A DNA stretch of 64,000 nucleotides from Flavilitoribacter nigricans DSM 23189 = NBRC 102662 (GCF_002646595.1 NZ_PDUD01000010.1:124001-188000); one strand, 5' to 3'. Counted from the first letter of the stretch, positions 24,442 through 34,280 are shown. Numbers and translations: made by a program. The notes: generated by a model from the sequence alone, not told the origin.

Positions 24442-27400
24442 CTAAAAAGTGGCTGCCACCTGCGCCCGTCCCACATGGACCACCCCCGCCGTACCGGTTT
24501 TCCGGCCTTCGTAACTAAGAGAAAGCTGAATATTTTTGGAGAGCTGCCGGTTCAGATTGATGTTCCACAGAAAATTCTCGCCCCGCTGCAGGCCGTTCAG
24601 TATCGCAAAACCTACCGGAGAATTCGTCGCTCCGGTAAAATCTACATTAATATACGAGAAACTCAGTCCATAGGATGACTGGCCGGGACGAAAAGTTCCC
24701 TCCAGGCCGAGATTGTGCTGTACCGCTTCCTCATCACCTCCCCCACTCAGGACGTTGCGATCCTGCCGGAATTTATAGTTAAAGATCAACCGGAAATTTC
24801 GGGAAGGTAGATAAGTTACTTCCGGCTCGAGTTCCCGAAAAGCCAGGGTGTAATCGCGATTATTAAAAAATTCCGAATCGCTGGCCTTCTCTCCCCAGCT
24901 CAGTTTCACTTCACTACTCAGTGCGGTGCTGAAGTTGGCGCGTCCCTGTAGAAAGTACTCCGACAGCCGCCGACTTTCGTAACCGGTCGTCTGGACAATG
25001 CGGTTGCGGTTGTCCGACTGTCCCAACTGCAGTGAAAAATCGGGATTCGCCCGGTTAAAAAACAACGTATTCCGCATATTCGCATTCAGGGCAACCAGGG
25101 CCGTATCCGGCACATTCAGTTGCAATGGATTCCAGGCATTGACGGCATCCGATGCTCTGGTCTTTCGGTTGATCTGTAAATTGCTCAGCGTGGAAAACCG
25201 CCCCAAAAACTTCCGAAAACCGGTCGCACTCCGCCAGATCCGCCGGGGATCGATGCTGATGCTCTGATTCAGCCCCGCATTATCCGTCCGAATGAAATCA
25301 TCCGTGATCACACTGATCCGCACATAATCCGCCAGATCCTGAAAAGGAGCGATCTCCATTTCATTAAACTGGATTTTCCCATCATTATTATACAGCGAAT
25401 CCAACCAGATGTGGGTTCCCGATCCGGGCGTCACCCGGGCGTAGGTAAATTCTACCTTGGGTTCCTGCCCCGAACCGATCTCGTAAGTCGTATTGGTGCG
25501 CAGTACGCCTTTCCAGAGATTGGTGTTGATATCAAACCGGCCCAGGAAAGTTTCCGCCGGGTCCTGATCGGTGAGCTCCTGATCCTGAATACTGAGCTGG
25601 CGGTAAGACAAGTTGCCGGTAAGCGTGAATTGATGCACTTCGTTCCGTGCGTTCCAGGTACCGTTGAGGTTGCCTTCCTTAGCCCGGGAAGAACGGGAGA
25701 ATTCCCGGATCACCGGAGCGTAATCCTGCCGGTCGCGGTAGCTCATTTCGAGCTGAAAGTTATCCTGTTGCGGACTGCGCAGAAACAGCCGATGCCGATC
25801 ATAAAAAAAACTGTTGGCCTGTAGGGTATCCGAAGCGATTCCGTAGCGCTCACTTTTTTCCCGCTCGGCCTGCCAGCCTACCGACCAGCCGCCGAGTTTT
25901 TCAAAAGTCTTGCGAATATTGAGCCGGGGGCGCGATAAACTGGTGTTCTTGGTGCTTTCTTCGGTATTGACCCAGTCCAGCAGACCGTTTACCTGCCAGC
26001 CGGCAGTATTCAGGTCCAGATTAGCCCGGTGTCGCCAGCCGTTATACAATTCATCCCGCAGAAAAGTGCTCAGGCGATAGCCAAGCTCTCCCAGTCCGCG
26101 TCTTTGCAGGGCGATTCCCGCCAGCCCCAGGTGTTCATCCGCCTGCTCCACGGTGCCCTGCCCCTGAATATCGACCAAGTTCCAGTCGCGCAAAAAATCC
26201 GGAGAACGATAAGGGTTGAGCGGTTGAAAAGTGGCGGCTTTGTATTCATAGCTGAGGTCGGTGTACAATTGCCACTTACTCGAATCGGCACCCAGTGGCG
26301 TGCTGCGTTCCAGTTGACTGAATACCGCTACGCCCCGATCGTTGGCATTATCCAGGTTGGAGAACCGGTTGAGATCCAGTTGGCTGTAAGCGACTTCCGC
26401 CCGCAGGTTACCGCCTTTGATCTGCAGGGCACCTCCGGCCGTAAGCATGCGTTGCTGCTGGGGCGCCGTCAACTGCCGGATCGGTTCATAACTCCCCGCC
26501 GGCTGACAGCTCAAGGTATCATAACCTACCCAGCGATAGACCTTTTCATTGGCTATGTTTTCGGGATCCAGTTCGTAAGCTCCGTTACCGGCTCCCACAA
26601 AAGTAAAGCGGGCAACATACCGGCCCCGTTCCGGATCGGTTTCGTACCGGAGATACTGGAATACGGAATCTACGCCCCCGCAGCGAAAGCTGGTATCGAT
26701 CAGTTCGTAAGTTGCCCGGGTAGCAGCCGTTTGATCCAGCGTGTCGATCGTGGAAACCAGCGCCAGCCCCAGATCGTCCCCAGCCTGGCTCAGTACGAGT
26801 TTATCTGCGTCCGACAGGGGCGTATCTCCGGTAGCATTCCGGCTATCCTGCTGGCTAAACATATTCACATAAAAGCTGGCCCGTTTATTCTGGTAATTGG
26901 AGTTGATCGCATACAGGGAGCGGACGTATTCACGATCCGAATATTCAAATTCCACCACGATCCGGCTGTCCTTGGTGATCAGACGCCGGTGAGTAAAAGT
27001 CAGTTCGCCCCGGTCGTAATTGATGATATAATCCTGCTCCAGGCCCCGCTGCATCAGCTCGTTATCGATCCAGACCTTTTCCGTACCGGCCAGTACGATG
27101 ATGAAGCGTTCGCCCTGAGCGCCCCGAAGTTTATAAGGCCCCTGGTTACCTTCCTGCGCTACGATCCGGTTGCGGGTGAACTGACCACGCGCCACGGCGA
27201 CGCTGGCATTGGAGGTAAGACTCGCTTCTTCGGTCAAATCCAGTCGGTTGCTGAAGGTAGCCCCCTGCAGTTTTTTGAAATAATTCATAAAGTACCCCTG
27301 CGGACGCTGTAATTCGTAATCCCCGGCAATTAACTGGTTATTGTCCTTCCGCAGACGAATGAATACCTTGTCGAATTCCCGCAACTGCTGGGTATTTCCC

Positions 27401-27957
27401 TCCGCCTGTAGGGGAATATTTTCATCGGTGATCGCGGCAGCGACTTCTATGCCGTCTCCGATCTCGCCGGCCATTTGTAGATTGAATCGCGAATTGAGTA
27501 CCAGATCCTGGCTATTACCGAAGGAAATCCCGCGGGCGAAGCTTCCATTGTACTGTAATCCTTTGAAATCGATGGCCGGTTCATCCTTTTCAAAGGGATT
27601 ATAGTCCAGCATCAGAATACCTTCTTCGTTGGCTATGCGGCTGGTATCCAGCCGCTGTGCGGGCCGGCCGATATCAAAGGGAAATACCCGGTAATCGATA
27701 CGGATCATGGTAATAGGACGTTTTTTCCAATAGATAAAGCGCCCGTCCGTCCGGTATGTACTCGTATCGATACGACTTTTTGACAAAGTATCCCGGATCA
27801 GAATGGAATTGGGGATGATGGTGAAGGTATCTAGCAGTAAAGTATCGGAGGTCGGCAGCAGTACCCGGCTCCGCTGATTTTGCCACAGATCGGTCTGCCC
27901 CCAGACCGCTACCGGCAAGAGTAGTATGCATAGTATGTTTAGGTACTGCTGTTTCAT
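24442..27957 (-). CDS. Large outer-membrane beta-barrel-type protein, unknown function
   Basis: 1171 residues from the ATG at 27955-27957 (MKQQYLNILCILLLPVAVWG, a signal peptide); the frame extends 3 codons further to a TTG, which is less likely. The N-terminal ~330 residues include 'GSFARGISFGNSQDLVLNS' and 'YDRGELTFTHRRLITKDSRI', features I associate with large Bacteroidota outer-membrane proteins. Residues ~500-1171 show alternating polar/hydrophobic strands with many aromatic and Arg residues, and it ends in 'RAQVAATF' with a terminal Phe, as expected for a barrel. I cannot name a function. It overlaps none of its neighbours and is 55 nt downstream of the YCF48-like gene, so the two may be co-transcribed. 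Confidence 0.75.
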   Translation of the reverse strand: MKQQYLNILCILLLPVAVWGQTDLWQNQRSRVLLPTSDTLLLDTFTIIPNSILIRDTLSKSRIDTSTYRTDGRFIYWKKRPITMIRIDYRVFPFDIGRPAQRLDTSRIANEEGILMLDYNPFEKDEPAIDFKGLQYNGSFARGISFGNSQDLVLNSRFNLQMAGEIGDGIEVAAAITDENIPLQAEGNTQQLREFDKVFIRLRKDNNQLIAGDYELQRPQGYFMNYFKKLQGATFSNRLDLTEEASLTSNASVAVARGQFTRNRIVAQEGNQGPYKLRGAQGERFIIVLAGTEKVWIDNELMQRGLEQDYIINYDRGELTFTHRRLITKDSRIVVEFEYSDREYVRSLYAINSNYQNKRASFYVNMFSQQDSRNATGDTPLSDADKLVLSQAGDDLGLALVSTIDTLDQTAATRATYELIDTSFRCGGVDSVFQYLRYETDPERGRYVARFTFVGAGNGAYELDPENIANEKVYRWVGYDTLSCQPAGSYEPIRQLTAPQQQRMLTAGGALQIKGGNLRAEVAYSQLDLNRFSNLDNANDRGVAVFSQLERSTPLGADSSKWQLYTDLSYEYKAATFQPLNPYRSPDFLRDWNLVDIQGQGTVEQADEHLGLAGIALQRRGLGELGYRLSTFLRDELYNGWRHRANLDLNTAGWQVNGLLDWVNTEESTKNTSLSRPRLNIRKTFEKLGGWSVGWQAEREKSERYGIASDTLQANSFFYDRHRLFLRSPQQDNFQLEMSYRDRQDYAPVIREFSRSSRAKEGNLNGTWNARNEVHQFTLTGNLSYRQLSIQDQELTDQDPAETFLGRFDINTNLWKGVLRTNTTYEIGSGQEPKVEFTYARVTPGSGTHIWLDSLYNNDGKIQFNEMEIAPFQDLADYVRISVITDDFIRTDNAGLNQSISIDPRRIWRSATGFRKFLGRFSTLSNLQINRKTRASDAVNAWNPLQLNVPDTALVALNANMRNTLFFNRANPDFSLQLGQSDNRNRIVQTTGYESRRLSEYFLQGRANFSTALSSEVKLSWGEKASDSEFFNNRDYTLAFRELEPEVTYLPSRNFRLIFNYKFRQDRNVLSGGGDEEAVQHNLGLEGTFRPGQSSYGLSFSYINVDFTGATNSPVGFAILNGLQRGENFLWNINLNRQLSKNIQLSLSYEGRKTGTAGVVHVGRAQVAATF

Positions 27958-28011
27958 TCGCAGCAATACAACGCAAAAATCGTGCTAGCGCGTATAGCGT
28001 GGTTCTGCCAC

Positions 28012-29088
28012 TCAAGTGGTTCTGCCACTAATCAATAACCGTGCCACCTTGCCATTTCCCGCCAGCCAGACTACCCGCCAGCTATCTCCGAAACGAAAGG
28101 TGTAAAAACTCTGATCGTTCAGTTTTTCCCAGCTTTCGCCTCCGTTCAGGGAATAGGAAGTGCCGGGAATACCCGCCGCCAGAATCATTTGCCCGTCTGT
28201 ACCGGGGGCATAGCGCACACAGGAGCGATAGCCCGGTTCCTGGCCGTCCGCTATGAGCTGCCAGGTGCGACCGCCGTCGCTGGTCATGGCTTTGTTGCTG
28301 GAGTTGTTGGGTTTGTCGTTCCAGTCGCCACCGAAGATGATCCCATGCTGTTCGTCCAGGAAATCGACTGTGTAGATTCCCGTCATCTGACCGCCTTCCC
28401 GAATCGGGGTATCGAATACTTCCCAGCTTTGCCCGCGGTCGGGAGTGTGGAGCACCCGGGCGCGAGCGCCGCCGCTGACGATCCAGGCGTGATCGCCGTA
28501 CACGGAAATGTTGGAGTTACTGGCGGCAAAGGCCGCTTCTCCTTCCTCGGCGGCCGGTAGATCTTCACAGTCTACTTTTCGCCAGGTACGGCCGCCATCC
28601 CGGGTGATGATCACGGAGAGGCAACCATCCGTCGGATCGCCCATGGCAATTCCGTGCTGCTCATCCCAAAAGGTCATGGCATCATAGAAGGCTGCCGGAT
28701 CGTCTTCCCGGTAAGCGAGCTGCCAGCTTTGGCCCCGATCCGTAGAGCGAAACAACAGGGCCGGAGAAGCTATACTTAGTAAAAACACCGCTTCGTCCGT
28801 TACCGCTATAGCGCGAAAATGGGGTTGTAGACTATCCCAGCGCAGACTGTCAGTGTACCAGTTTTGTCCACCGTCTTGGGTATAACCGTAAACTCCCCCG
28901 GAACCGGCAAACCACACCGTACTGTCATTAACCACCTCCAGCGCCCGGATACTGGACGCGAACGGGAAGGTATCCAGTTCGGCGACCGACAGGCTGGAAG
29001 GCAGCGTTTCACGATCCTCAGTAAGTTCCAAATTCCCGCAGGCCGCCAGCCCGGCAACCACAAAAAACAGGGTAAATAAACGTATCAT
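28012..29088 (-). CDS. YCF48/BNR-like beta-propeller lipoprotein
   Basis: 358 residues. The signal peptide ends in a good lipobox (VAGLAAC, Cys17). Repeats of sortilin/YCF48 type follow, each with an Asp-box-like 'DGGQNW', 'DRGQSW', 'DGGRTW' or 'NGGESW' preceded by a hydrophobic strand, consistent with a seven-bladed propeller of the BNR type. Members are often annotated as oxidoreductase or glycosyl hydrolase without evidence. In plants and cyanobacteria YCF48 assists photosystem assembly; here it is probably a binding protein on the membrane. It precedes the large outer-membrane-type gene and could help fold or assemble it (inference). Confidence 0.85.
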   Translation of the reverse strand: MIRLFTLFFVVAGLAACGNLELTEDRETLPSSLSVAELDTFPFASSIRALEVVNDSTVWFAGSGGVYGYTQDGGQNWYTDSLRWDSLQPHFRAIAVTDEAVFLLSIASPALLFRSTDRGQSWQLAYREDDPAAFYDAMTFWDEQHGIAMGDPTDGCLSVIITRDGGRTWRKVDCEDLPAAEEGEAAFAASNSNISVYGDHAWIVSGGARARVLHTPDRGQSWEVFDTPIREGGQMTGIYTVDFLDEQHGIIFGGDWNDKPNNSSNKAMTSDGGRTWQLIADGQEPGYRSCVRYAPGTDGQMILAAGIPGTSYSLNGGESWEKLNDQSFYTFRFGDSWRVVWLAGNGKVARLLISGRTT

Positions 29089-29194
29089 GATGGTGAATTT
29101 GCAAAGAATGAATGGATAGGCCCTAAATTGCGAAAACTCAGGAAGTAAGTTGACTAAAACCGCATAATTTTAAAACTGCAAAACAAAACGACTT

Positions 29195-29980
29195 ATGAAA
29201 AGACGGAATTTCATAAAAACAACCGCGGCTACGGCTATTACCGCCTCTACGATCGGAACGGCCGCTGCGAGTAATCAGTCCGCACCGGTGGCCACCCAGC
29301 AGATCTACGAACTGCGGGTCTATACCCTGAAACGCGGCGGAGCTCTCAATCGGCTGACCAGTTACCTTTCCTCCGCTTTAATCCCGGCGCTTAATCGCTA
29401 CGGCTGCCCAACGGTGGGGGTGTTCAAAGAAATGTCAGCGCCGGAACCTACCAAGATCTACCTCTTGATCCCTTATGTCTCCATGGAGCATTTTGGGGGC
29501 GTCGGTGAATTCCTCAGTGAGGACGAAGACTACCAGCAGGCGGAAAAGGACTACCGGATGATCCCGCAGGATAATACCGTGTATACCCGCTTTGACACCT
29601 GGCTGATGCGGGCCTTTTCGGTCATGCCCGAGATGAAAGCGCCGAAGGCGGAATCTCGCATCTTTGAATTACGGACTTATGAAGGTTACAGCGAAGATGC
29701 CGTGCGCCGGAAAGTAAAAATGTTCAACAACGGCGAATTACCCATTTTCCTGGAAACCGGGCTGCATCCCGTATTCTTCGGTCATCTGCTCAGCGGTCCG
29801 GAGATGCCCGCTCTTACCTACATGCTTACGTTCAAAGATATGGAAGAGCGCGATGCCAACTGGAAGGCTTTTATCGATCACCCGGATTGGAAGGAGCTCT
29901 CCGGCCTGGAAGAATACGCCAATTCTGTTTCCAATATCATTCGGCGATTCCTGCTGCCGCTGGATATTTCGCAGGTTTAA
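29195..29980 (+). CDS. NIPSNAP-family protein with Tat-like signal
   Basis: 261 residues. The N-terminus (MKRRNFIKTTAATAITASTI) has a twin-arginine motif, so Tat export is likely. Two NIPSNAP-like ferredoxin-fold domains follow: 'QIYELRVYTLKRGGALNRL' and 'RIFELRTYEGYSEDAVRRK', each with a characteristic 'Y/T-W-L'-type end. Function is poorly known; bacterial members occur near oxidoreductases or sugar-related genes. It is transcribed alone, divergent from the YCF48-like gene and ending in a bidirectional hairpin. Confidence 0.85.
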   Translation: MKRRNFIKTTAATAITASTIGTAAASNQSAPVATQQIYELRVYTLKRGGALNRLTSYLSSALIPALNRYGCPTVGVFKEMSAPEPTKIYLLIPYVSMEHFGGVGEFLSEDEDYQQAEKDYRMIPQDNTVYTRFDTWLMRAFSVMPEMKAPKAESRIFELRTYEGYSEDAVRRKVKMFNNGELPIFLETGLHPVFFGHLLSGPEMPALTYMLTFKDMEERDANWKAFIDHPDWKELSGLEEYANSVSNIIRRFLLPLDISQV

Positions 29981-30132
29981 GTATGTGGTAAGGTTGGAAG
30001 GTAGTAAAGTGTTTAGGTGTAGAGATTCGCTATTTGAAGATCGGACATTTATACTTGGCCGCTTTTCCACTCAGGCCGAGGGAATTAGGAGCTGATTTGT
30101 GGGCTTCAGTAAAAAGGTAGCCATACTGACCG

Positions 30133-30183
30133 AAGTGGTTTGGGAATCCTGACTGTGACTAGCGCGTCAGGACCAAACCACTT
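30133..30183. terminator. Bidirectional hairpin terminator
   Basis: Arms AAGTGGTTTGG (30133-30143) and CCAAACCACTT (30173-30183) plus TCCTGAC (30147-30153) and GTCAGGA (30166-30172) form a long stem with a 3-nt bulge. It lies between convergent genes and closely resembles the hairpin at 12834-12875. Confidence 0.65.
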
Positions 30184-30196
30184 TGCGTAATTTATA

Positions 30197-31417
30197 TCAT
30201 TCAACTTCAATTTCCCACTCCTGGCTTTCGCCCTGTGGGTTTTCCAGTCTCAACCGATATTTACCGGGCTGTAGGATTAAAGGAATACGCTCTTCCGCCC
30301 GGCTTCGTTCAATCACTTCAATGGGTGCTGCGCTTTCCAGATCTCCCGCCGGCCAGACTTTAAAGATGATCGGATAATGGATCGTAATTTTTTCTTTATC
30401 GGGGAAATACAATTGGTTGCCCGGCTCATTTACGAGCCAGACCGGACGTTCCAGCACGTATTGGGTACGCGGATGGTAAACCAGCATATCAAAACGATCA
30501 TCCGTGCCCGGCCAGCCGCTGAATAACTTCCCCTGCTCATCTGTAAAGACGCTGGGCTGGGTCAAATTGATCATCCGGTATAGACCGGTAGCCATGCCAT
30601 CGTGGGTTTCGCTCAGCAAATACTGGTTGATCGTCAGCGGGTCGATGCCGGTCATCCGTTTGAGATGGTAAGCCATTCGCTTTTGGTAGCGAGATCTCGC
30701 TTCGCTGTCGAGCACTTCGATATTGTGATCAAAACCGCAAAGCACGACGATCCGGGCGTCCGGGTCCTGTTCAATGACTTTGGCAATGTAGACGGCCTGC
30801 ATTGAGTCCCGATCATCACCAAAATTTTCGTATGCAAACAGTTGAAATCCCAGGCGATGAGCTTCGCGGATAAGGCGACTCATTTGGGGTTCCCGCACAT
30901 AACTACCGGATGCTTTGGAGTAGAGTGGATACCCTCGTTCATTCAGTTCATTATCACAGGGAAATTCCTCCGGTAAGGAAGCACAATTACTCAAAGCTTC
31001 CAGACCGAAATACTGAAAGCCAACCGCTCGTAAACCGGACAGCAAATCTTTAGTGAAATGCCGGTGCCGGGGATTGATATGCGATTCATTGATCAGCACG
31101 ATCCGCTCATTCGCTGCCCGGCGCAGAATTTCGGCTTTGGCATTAATGGGATGGAAATTCCGAAAGTAGGCGATCTGCTCCATGGTCAGCGTATCGAACC
31201 CCATCCGGTCGGTGATGTAATAATCGTGTACTTTGAAGGCTTCCCGTTGGCGTCCGATATAGGTATATTCCCAGGCAGCACGCACTTTACGGAGGGTTCC
31301 GGCGGCTAATTCTTCCCGGATCTGGTGAGCAAACCGGTTGGGATAAAGTGGAATAGTATCCCGGGCACTTAAAGCCAGGCTGCCACCCAGACAGCAGAAC
31401 AGTAGAAAGCGCTTCAT
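30197..31417 (-). CDS. Tiki/ChaN-like superfamily exported protein
   Basis: 406 residues from the ATG at 31415-31417, which begins a signal peptide (MKRFLLFCCLGGSLALSA); an upstream in-frame start lacks this. The core 'ERIVLINESHINPRHRHF' with 'FQYFGLEAL' and the later 'ARIVVLCGFDHNIEVLD' resemble the E-H/G-H motifs of the ChaN, TraB and Tiki superfamily (haem-binding or metal-dependent hydrolase-like fold). Erythromycin-esterase-like proteins share similar motifs, so the assignment is tentative. It is 62 nt downstream of the M20 gene on the same strand, suggesting an operon. Confidence 0.65.
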   Translation of the reverse strand: MKRFLLFCCLGGSLALSARDTIPLYPNRFAHQIREELAAGTLRKVRAAWEYTYIGRQREAFKVHDYYITDRMGFDTLTMEQIAYFRNFHPINAKAEILRRAANERIVLINESHINPRHRHFTKDLLSGLRAVGFQYFGLEALSNCASLPEEFPCDNELNERGYPLYSKASGSYVREPQMSRLIREAHRLGFQLFAYENFGDDRDSMQAVYIAKVIEQDPDARIVVLCGFDHNIEVLDSEARSRYQKRMAYHLKRMTGIDPLTINQYLLSETHDGMATGLYRMINLTQPSVFTDEQGKLFSGWPGTDDRFDMLVYHPRTQYVLERPVWLVNEPGNQLYFPDKEKITIHYPIIFKVWPAGDLESAAPIEVIERSRAEERIPLILQPGKYRLRLENPQGESQEWEIEVE

Positions 31418-31479
31418 ACGATAGCAATTGGACATTGGAGGCCGGCCCGGTTCCAACAGCCCCGACCGGCCTCCAAGGA

Positions 31480-32778
31480 TCAGGATTTTCCGTTGAACAA
31501 GTCGATCAATCCCTGCGAAGTTACATTCACACCGGTTTCAATGGAAGTTTCCGGATCCGGGTAGTAAAAAGGAGAATGCAGACCGGGAAGATCGCCGGAT
31601 TGCAGACGCTCTTCGGGGGCGGTACCCAGCCAGAACAGTACTGCCGGCACATCCTCGGGGGTGAGTCCGTAGCGGGAGAAATCCTCTCCGATCATCAGCG
31701 GTTCGGCGTCGATCACCTGCTCCGCACCGATGGCTTTCTGAGCGGAAGCTACCAGGTGATCCACCAGTTCCGGATCGTTGTAATTCGCCGGCGTAAATAC
31801 ATCCGGGATAATTACCTCCGGCATCATATCTTCCGGCAGGCCGGCTCCGAGGGCCACACCCCGGGTAATTTCCTTGATCCGCTTGTGCACAAACAGTCGG
31901 GTCTCTTCGGCGTAGGTCCGAACCGTCAGTTCCAGTTTGGCACCATCGGGGATCACATTATAGGCCGTACCGCTCTGGAACACTCCTACCGTCACGACGG
32001 CCGCATCGGTTGGTTTGATATTTCGGCTGACTATCGTCTGCAGGTCCATCACGATCATACTCGCGATCACCACGGGGTCGATCGACATATGGGGGGAAGC
32101 TCCGTGCGCGCCCTTGCCGAATACATTGATCGTGATCTTTTCCGTATTGGCCATGGTATATCCTTTACCAAATCCCACCTGGCCCGCGGGGATGGTCGGG
32201 CTGCAGTGCAGTCCCACGGCATAATCCGGCACGCCGAACTTCTGATACAGCCCCTCATCGATCATCATCTTCGCACCCTGGCCAATTTCCTCGGCCGGCT
32301 GACCGATCATCATCAGCGTACCCTTCCACTGGTCTTTCATCTGGGCCAGTGCGCGGGCCGTACCGAGCCAGGTGGTCATGTGCATATCGTGACCGCAGGC
32401 ATGCATGGCGCCGGGGCCATCCGTTCCGGGGACATTTTTACTGGTGTAAGGTAGCTCCGTCCGCTCGGCCATCGGCAACGCATCCATATCCGTGCGGTAC
32501 AGGATCTGAGGGCCTTCTCCGTTTTTCAGAATGCCGACAATGCCGTGCCCCCCGAAACTTCTGGTCACTTCAAAACCCAGTTGCTCCAACTCTTTGGCCA
32601 GCGCTTCGGCGGTTTCCTTCTCCTGCAGGGATATTTCCGGGTGCTGGTGGCGGGTTTTGTAAAATTCCAGCAAATAAGGGAGATCCCGTTCAATCAGATC
32701 CCCGGGAACGATGGGTCCGTTCCAACTCATTAACCCGATGGCGACGATACCTAAAACGATCAAACTCAATTTCTTCAT
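31480..32778 (-). CDS. M20-family amidohydrolase/aminoacylase
   Basis: 432 residues with a signal peptide or anchor (hydrophobic ~4-18). The M20D signature is clear: 'LYRTDMDALPM', 'MHACGHDMHMTTWLG' (metal ligands), 'MIGQPAEEIGQGAK' (Glu-Glu), 'LHCSPTIPAGQVG' and a C-terminal 'GLHSPFYYPD' His. These enzymes hydrolyse N-acyl amino acids or amino-acid amides such as hippurate. Export suggests scavenging of peptides outside the cytoplasm. It is followed by the Tiki/ChaN-like gene. Confidence 0.9.
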   Translation of the reverse strand: MKKLSLIVLGIVAIGLMSWNGPIVPGDLIERDLPYLLEFYKTRHQHPEISLQEKETAEALAKELEQLGFEVTRSFGGHGIVGILKNGEGPQILYRTDMDALPMAERTELPYTSKNVPGTDGPGAMHACGHDMHMTTWLGTARALAQMKDQWKGTLMMIGQPAEEIGQGAKMMIDEGLYQKFGVPDYAVGLHCSPTIPAGQVGFGKGYTMANTEKITINVFGKGAHGASPHMSIDPVVIASMIVMDLQTIVSRNIKPTDAAVVTVGVFQSGTAYNVIPDGAKLELTVRTYAEETRLFVHKRIKEITRGVALGAGLPEDMMPEVIIPDVFTPANYNDPELVDHLVASAQKAIGAEQVIDAEPLMIGEDFSRYGLTPEDVPAVLFWLGTAPEERLQSGDLPGLHSPFYYPDPETSIETGVNVTSQGLIDLFNGKS

Positions 32779-33166
32779 ACTAGCTGCATTTCTGTTTTGC
32801 CAACAAAATAACCATTAATTTATGATTTTGGCAGAGCGACGACGCGCTTCGGCGAGCGGAACGTACTTTTTGGATATTGTCCGGAGAATCATAGCCGCAA
32901 CGAATTTTTTTGAATATTTTTAGGTGGATAAGGAGCCCCACTAAGATTTCCGAAAATTATTAACCGCAGGTTCAGCATACAGTACCTGGCTACGAATTAG
33001 CACGAATTTCCACCGATCTAATACGGAGCAAGTCATCAATTCACCAAGATATTCGTGCTGATTGGTGCCAAAGGCAATGCCGGGGTCTCCGGTATCGCCA
33101 CCGGCCCGCACATGGCGGCAACTGACCACGCATCGTTCTTCATTTGTTAATAATCTTTTCGGGAAT
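32779..33166. other. 388-nt divergent intergenic region
   Basis: No gene is supported. It contains T-rich promoter-like sequence near 32860-32925 and an inverted pair: TACGAATTAGCACGAAT (32991-33007) and ATTCGTGCTGATTGGTG (33050-33066), matching at 14 of 17 positions when reversed. This resembles short dispersed 'ATTCGTGCT' palindromes seen in Bacteroidota genomes (from memory). Confidence 0.5.
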
Positions 33167-34234
33167 ATGAAAACACTTTTTCAGGGATTTTTCCTTTTGC
33201 TATTGCTGAGCACGGCTACAGCTCAGGCCCAGACTTTTCCGGGTGAGGAATGGACTTTTAACGAAACGCCGGAACAGGATGGCTGGGACCGCGACAAGGG
33301 CCGTGACCTCTTTCGCTATCTGGTCGACAGTACACACATCACCGGCATGGTGGTCGTGCATAAAGGACAGATCGTTTTTGATTACGGTGACATCGTTGAG
33401 AACAGCTATATCGCTTCCTGCCGCAAAAGTGTGCTCGCCATGCTGTACGGTCGCTACGTGGAAAACGGGCAGATCGACCTGAGCAAATCGCTGGCGGACC
33501 TCGGCATCGATGATGTCACGCCCCTCCTGCCCCGGGAAAAGGAGGCTACTGTCCAGGATCTGATCTCCGCCCGTTCGGGTATTTTTCTCAAAGCATCCAA
33601 TCCCGGCGACTTCCTGGAATTTGCGCCGAAACGGGGCGTGGAAAAACCCGGAAATTACTGGCTTTACAACAACTGGGATTTTAATTCGGCCGGTTATATC
33701 TTCGAAAGCCAGACGGGTAAGGATATCCACGATGAGGTGACCGTACAACTGGCCGAACCACTCCGGATGCAGGACTGGGACCACTCACTGCAGCGCAAAT
33801 CCGGCAACCTGGAAGTCTCCAGATTCCCTGCCTACCACATGTGGTTCTCTACCCGCGACATGGCCCGGATCGGTCTGCTGATGCTGAACCGCGGCAACTG
33901 GGACGGACAGCAGATCATCAGCGAAAGCTGGATCGACGAAATGCTGAAACAGCGTACGACCTACCAGGAAGTCAATAATAATGTGCCTATTTTCCACGGT
34001 ACCGGCGTCGATTTCGGCTACGGTTATATGTGGTGGCTCTGGGAAAACGTGAAGGACGAAAGGCTGAAAAATGCCTATTCGGCCATGGGAGCCATGGGTC
34101 AGAGCATTACCGTTTATCCGGAAATGGACGTTGTGGTTGCTTACAAAACGAAGAGTGCGTACCGCCGGGTCAATTCCCAGCAGGTGCGACTGGATATTCT
34201 CAAAAAAGTAGCGGAACTATACCAGCCGGAATAA
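33167..34234 (+). CDS. Secreted class-C beta-lactamase-like serine hydrolase
   Basis: 355 residues from the ATG at 33167, chosen for its signal peptide (MKTLFQGFFLLLLLSTATAQ); the open frame runs upstream but has no signal. The SxxK motif is 'ASCRKSV' (Ser84, Lys87), YxN is in 'WLYNNWDF', and the third motif is weak ('GAMGQSITV'). The family includes D-aminopeptidases, esterases and penicillin-binding-type enzymes. It starts a probable operon with the D-aminoacylase (46 nt) and the esterase-like lipoprotein (72 nt), suggesting action on D-amino-acid-containing compounds. Confidence 0.85.
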   Translation: MKTLFQGFFLLLLLSTATAQAQTFPGEEWTFNETPEQDGWDRDKGRDLFRYLVDSTHITGMVVVHKGQIVFDYGDIVENSYIASCRKSVLAMLYGRYVENGQIDLSKSLADLGIDDVTPLLPREKEATVQDLISARSGIFLKASNPGDFLEFAPKRGVEKPGNYWLYNNWDFNSAGYIFESQTGKDIHDEVTVQLAEPLRMQDWDHSLQRKSGNLEVSRFPAYHMWFSTRDMARIGLLMLNRGNWDGQQIISESWIDEMLKQRTTYQEVNNNVPIFHGTGVDFGYGYMWWLWENVKDERLKNAYSAMGAMGQSITVYPEMDVVVAYKTKSAYRRVNSQQVRLDILKKVAELYQPE

Positions 34235-34280
34235 ACCTGCATCCAAAATTTCCATCAACCAAAGTATAAACAACGAACCA

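Noticed and set aside
26029-27312. 427-codon plus-strand frame opposite the large outer-membrane-type gene
   Set aside because: Antisense artefact of GC-rich codons; the minus-strand protein has a signal peptide and barrel pattern.
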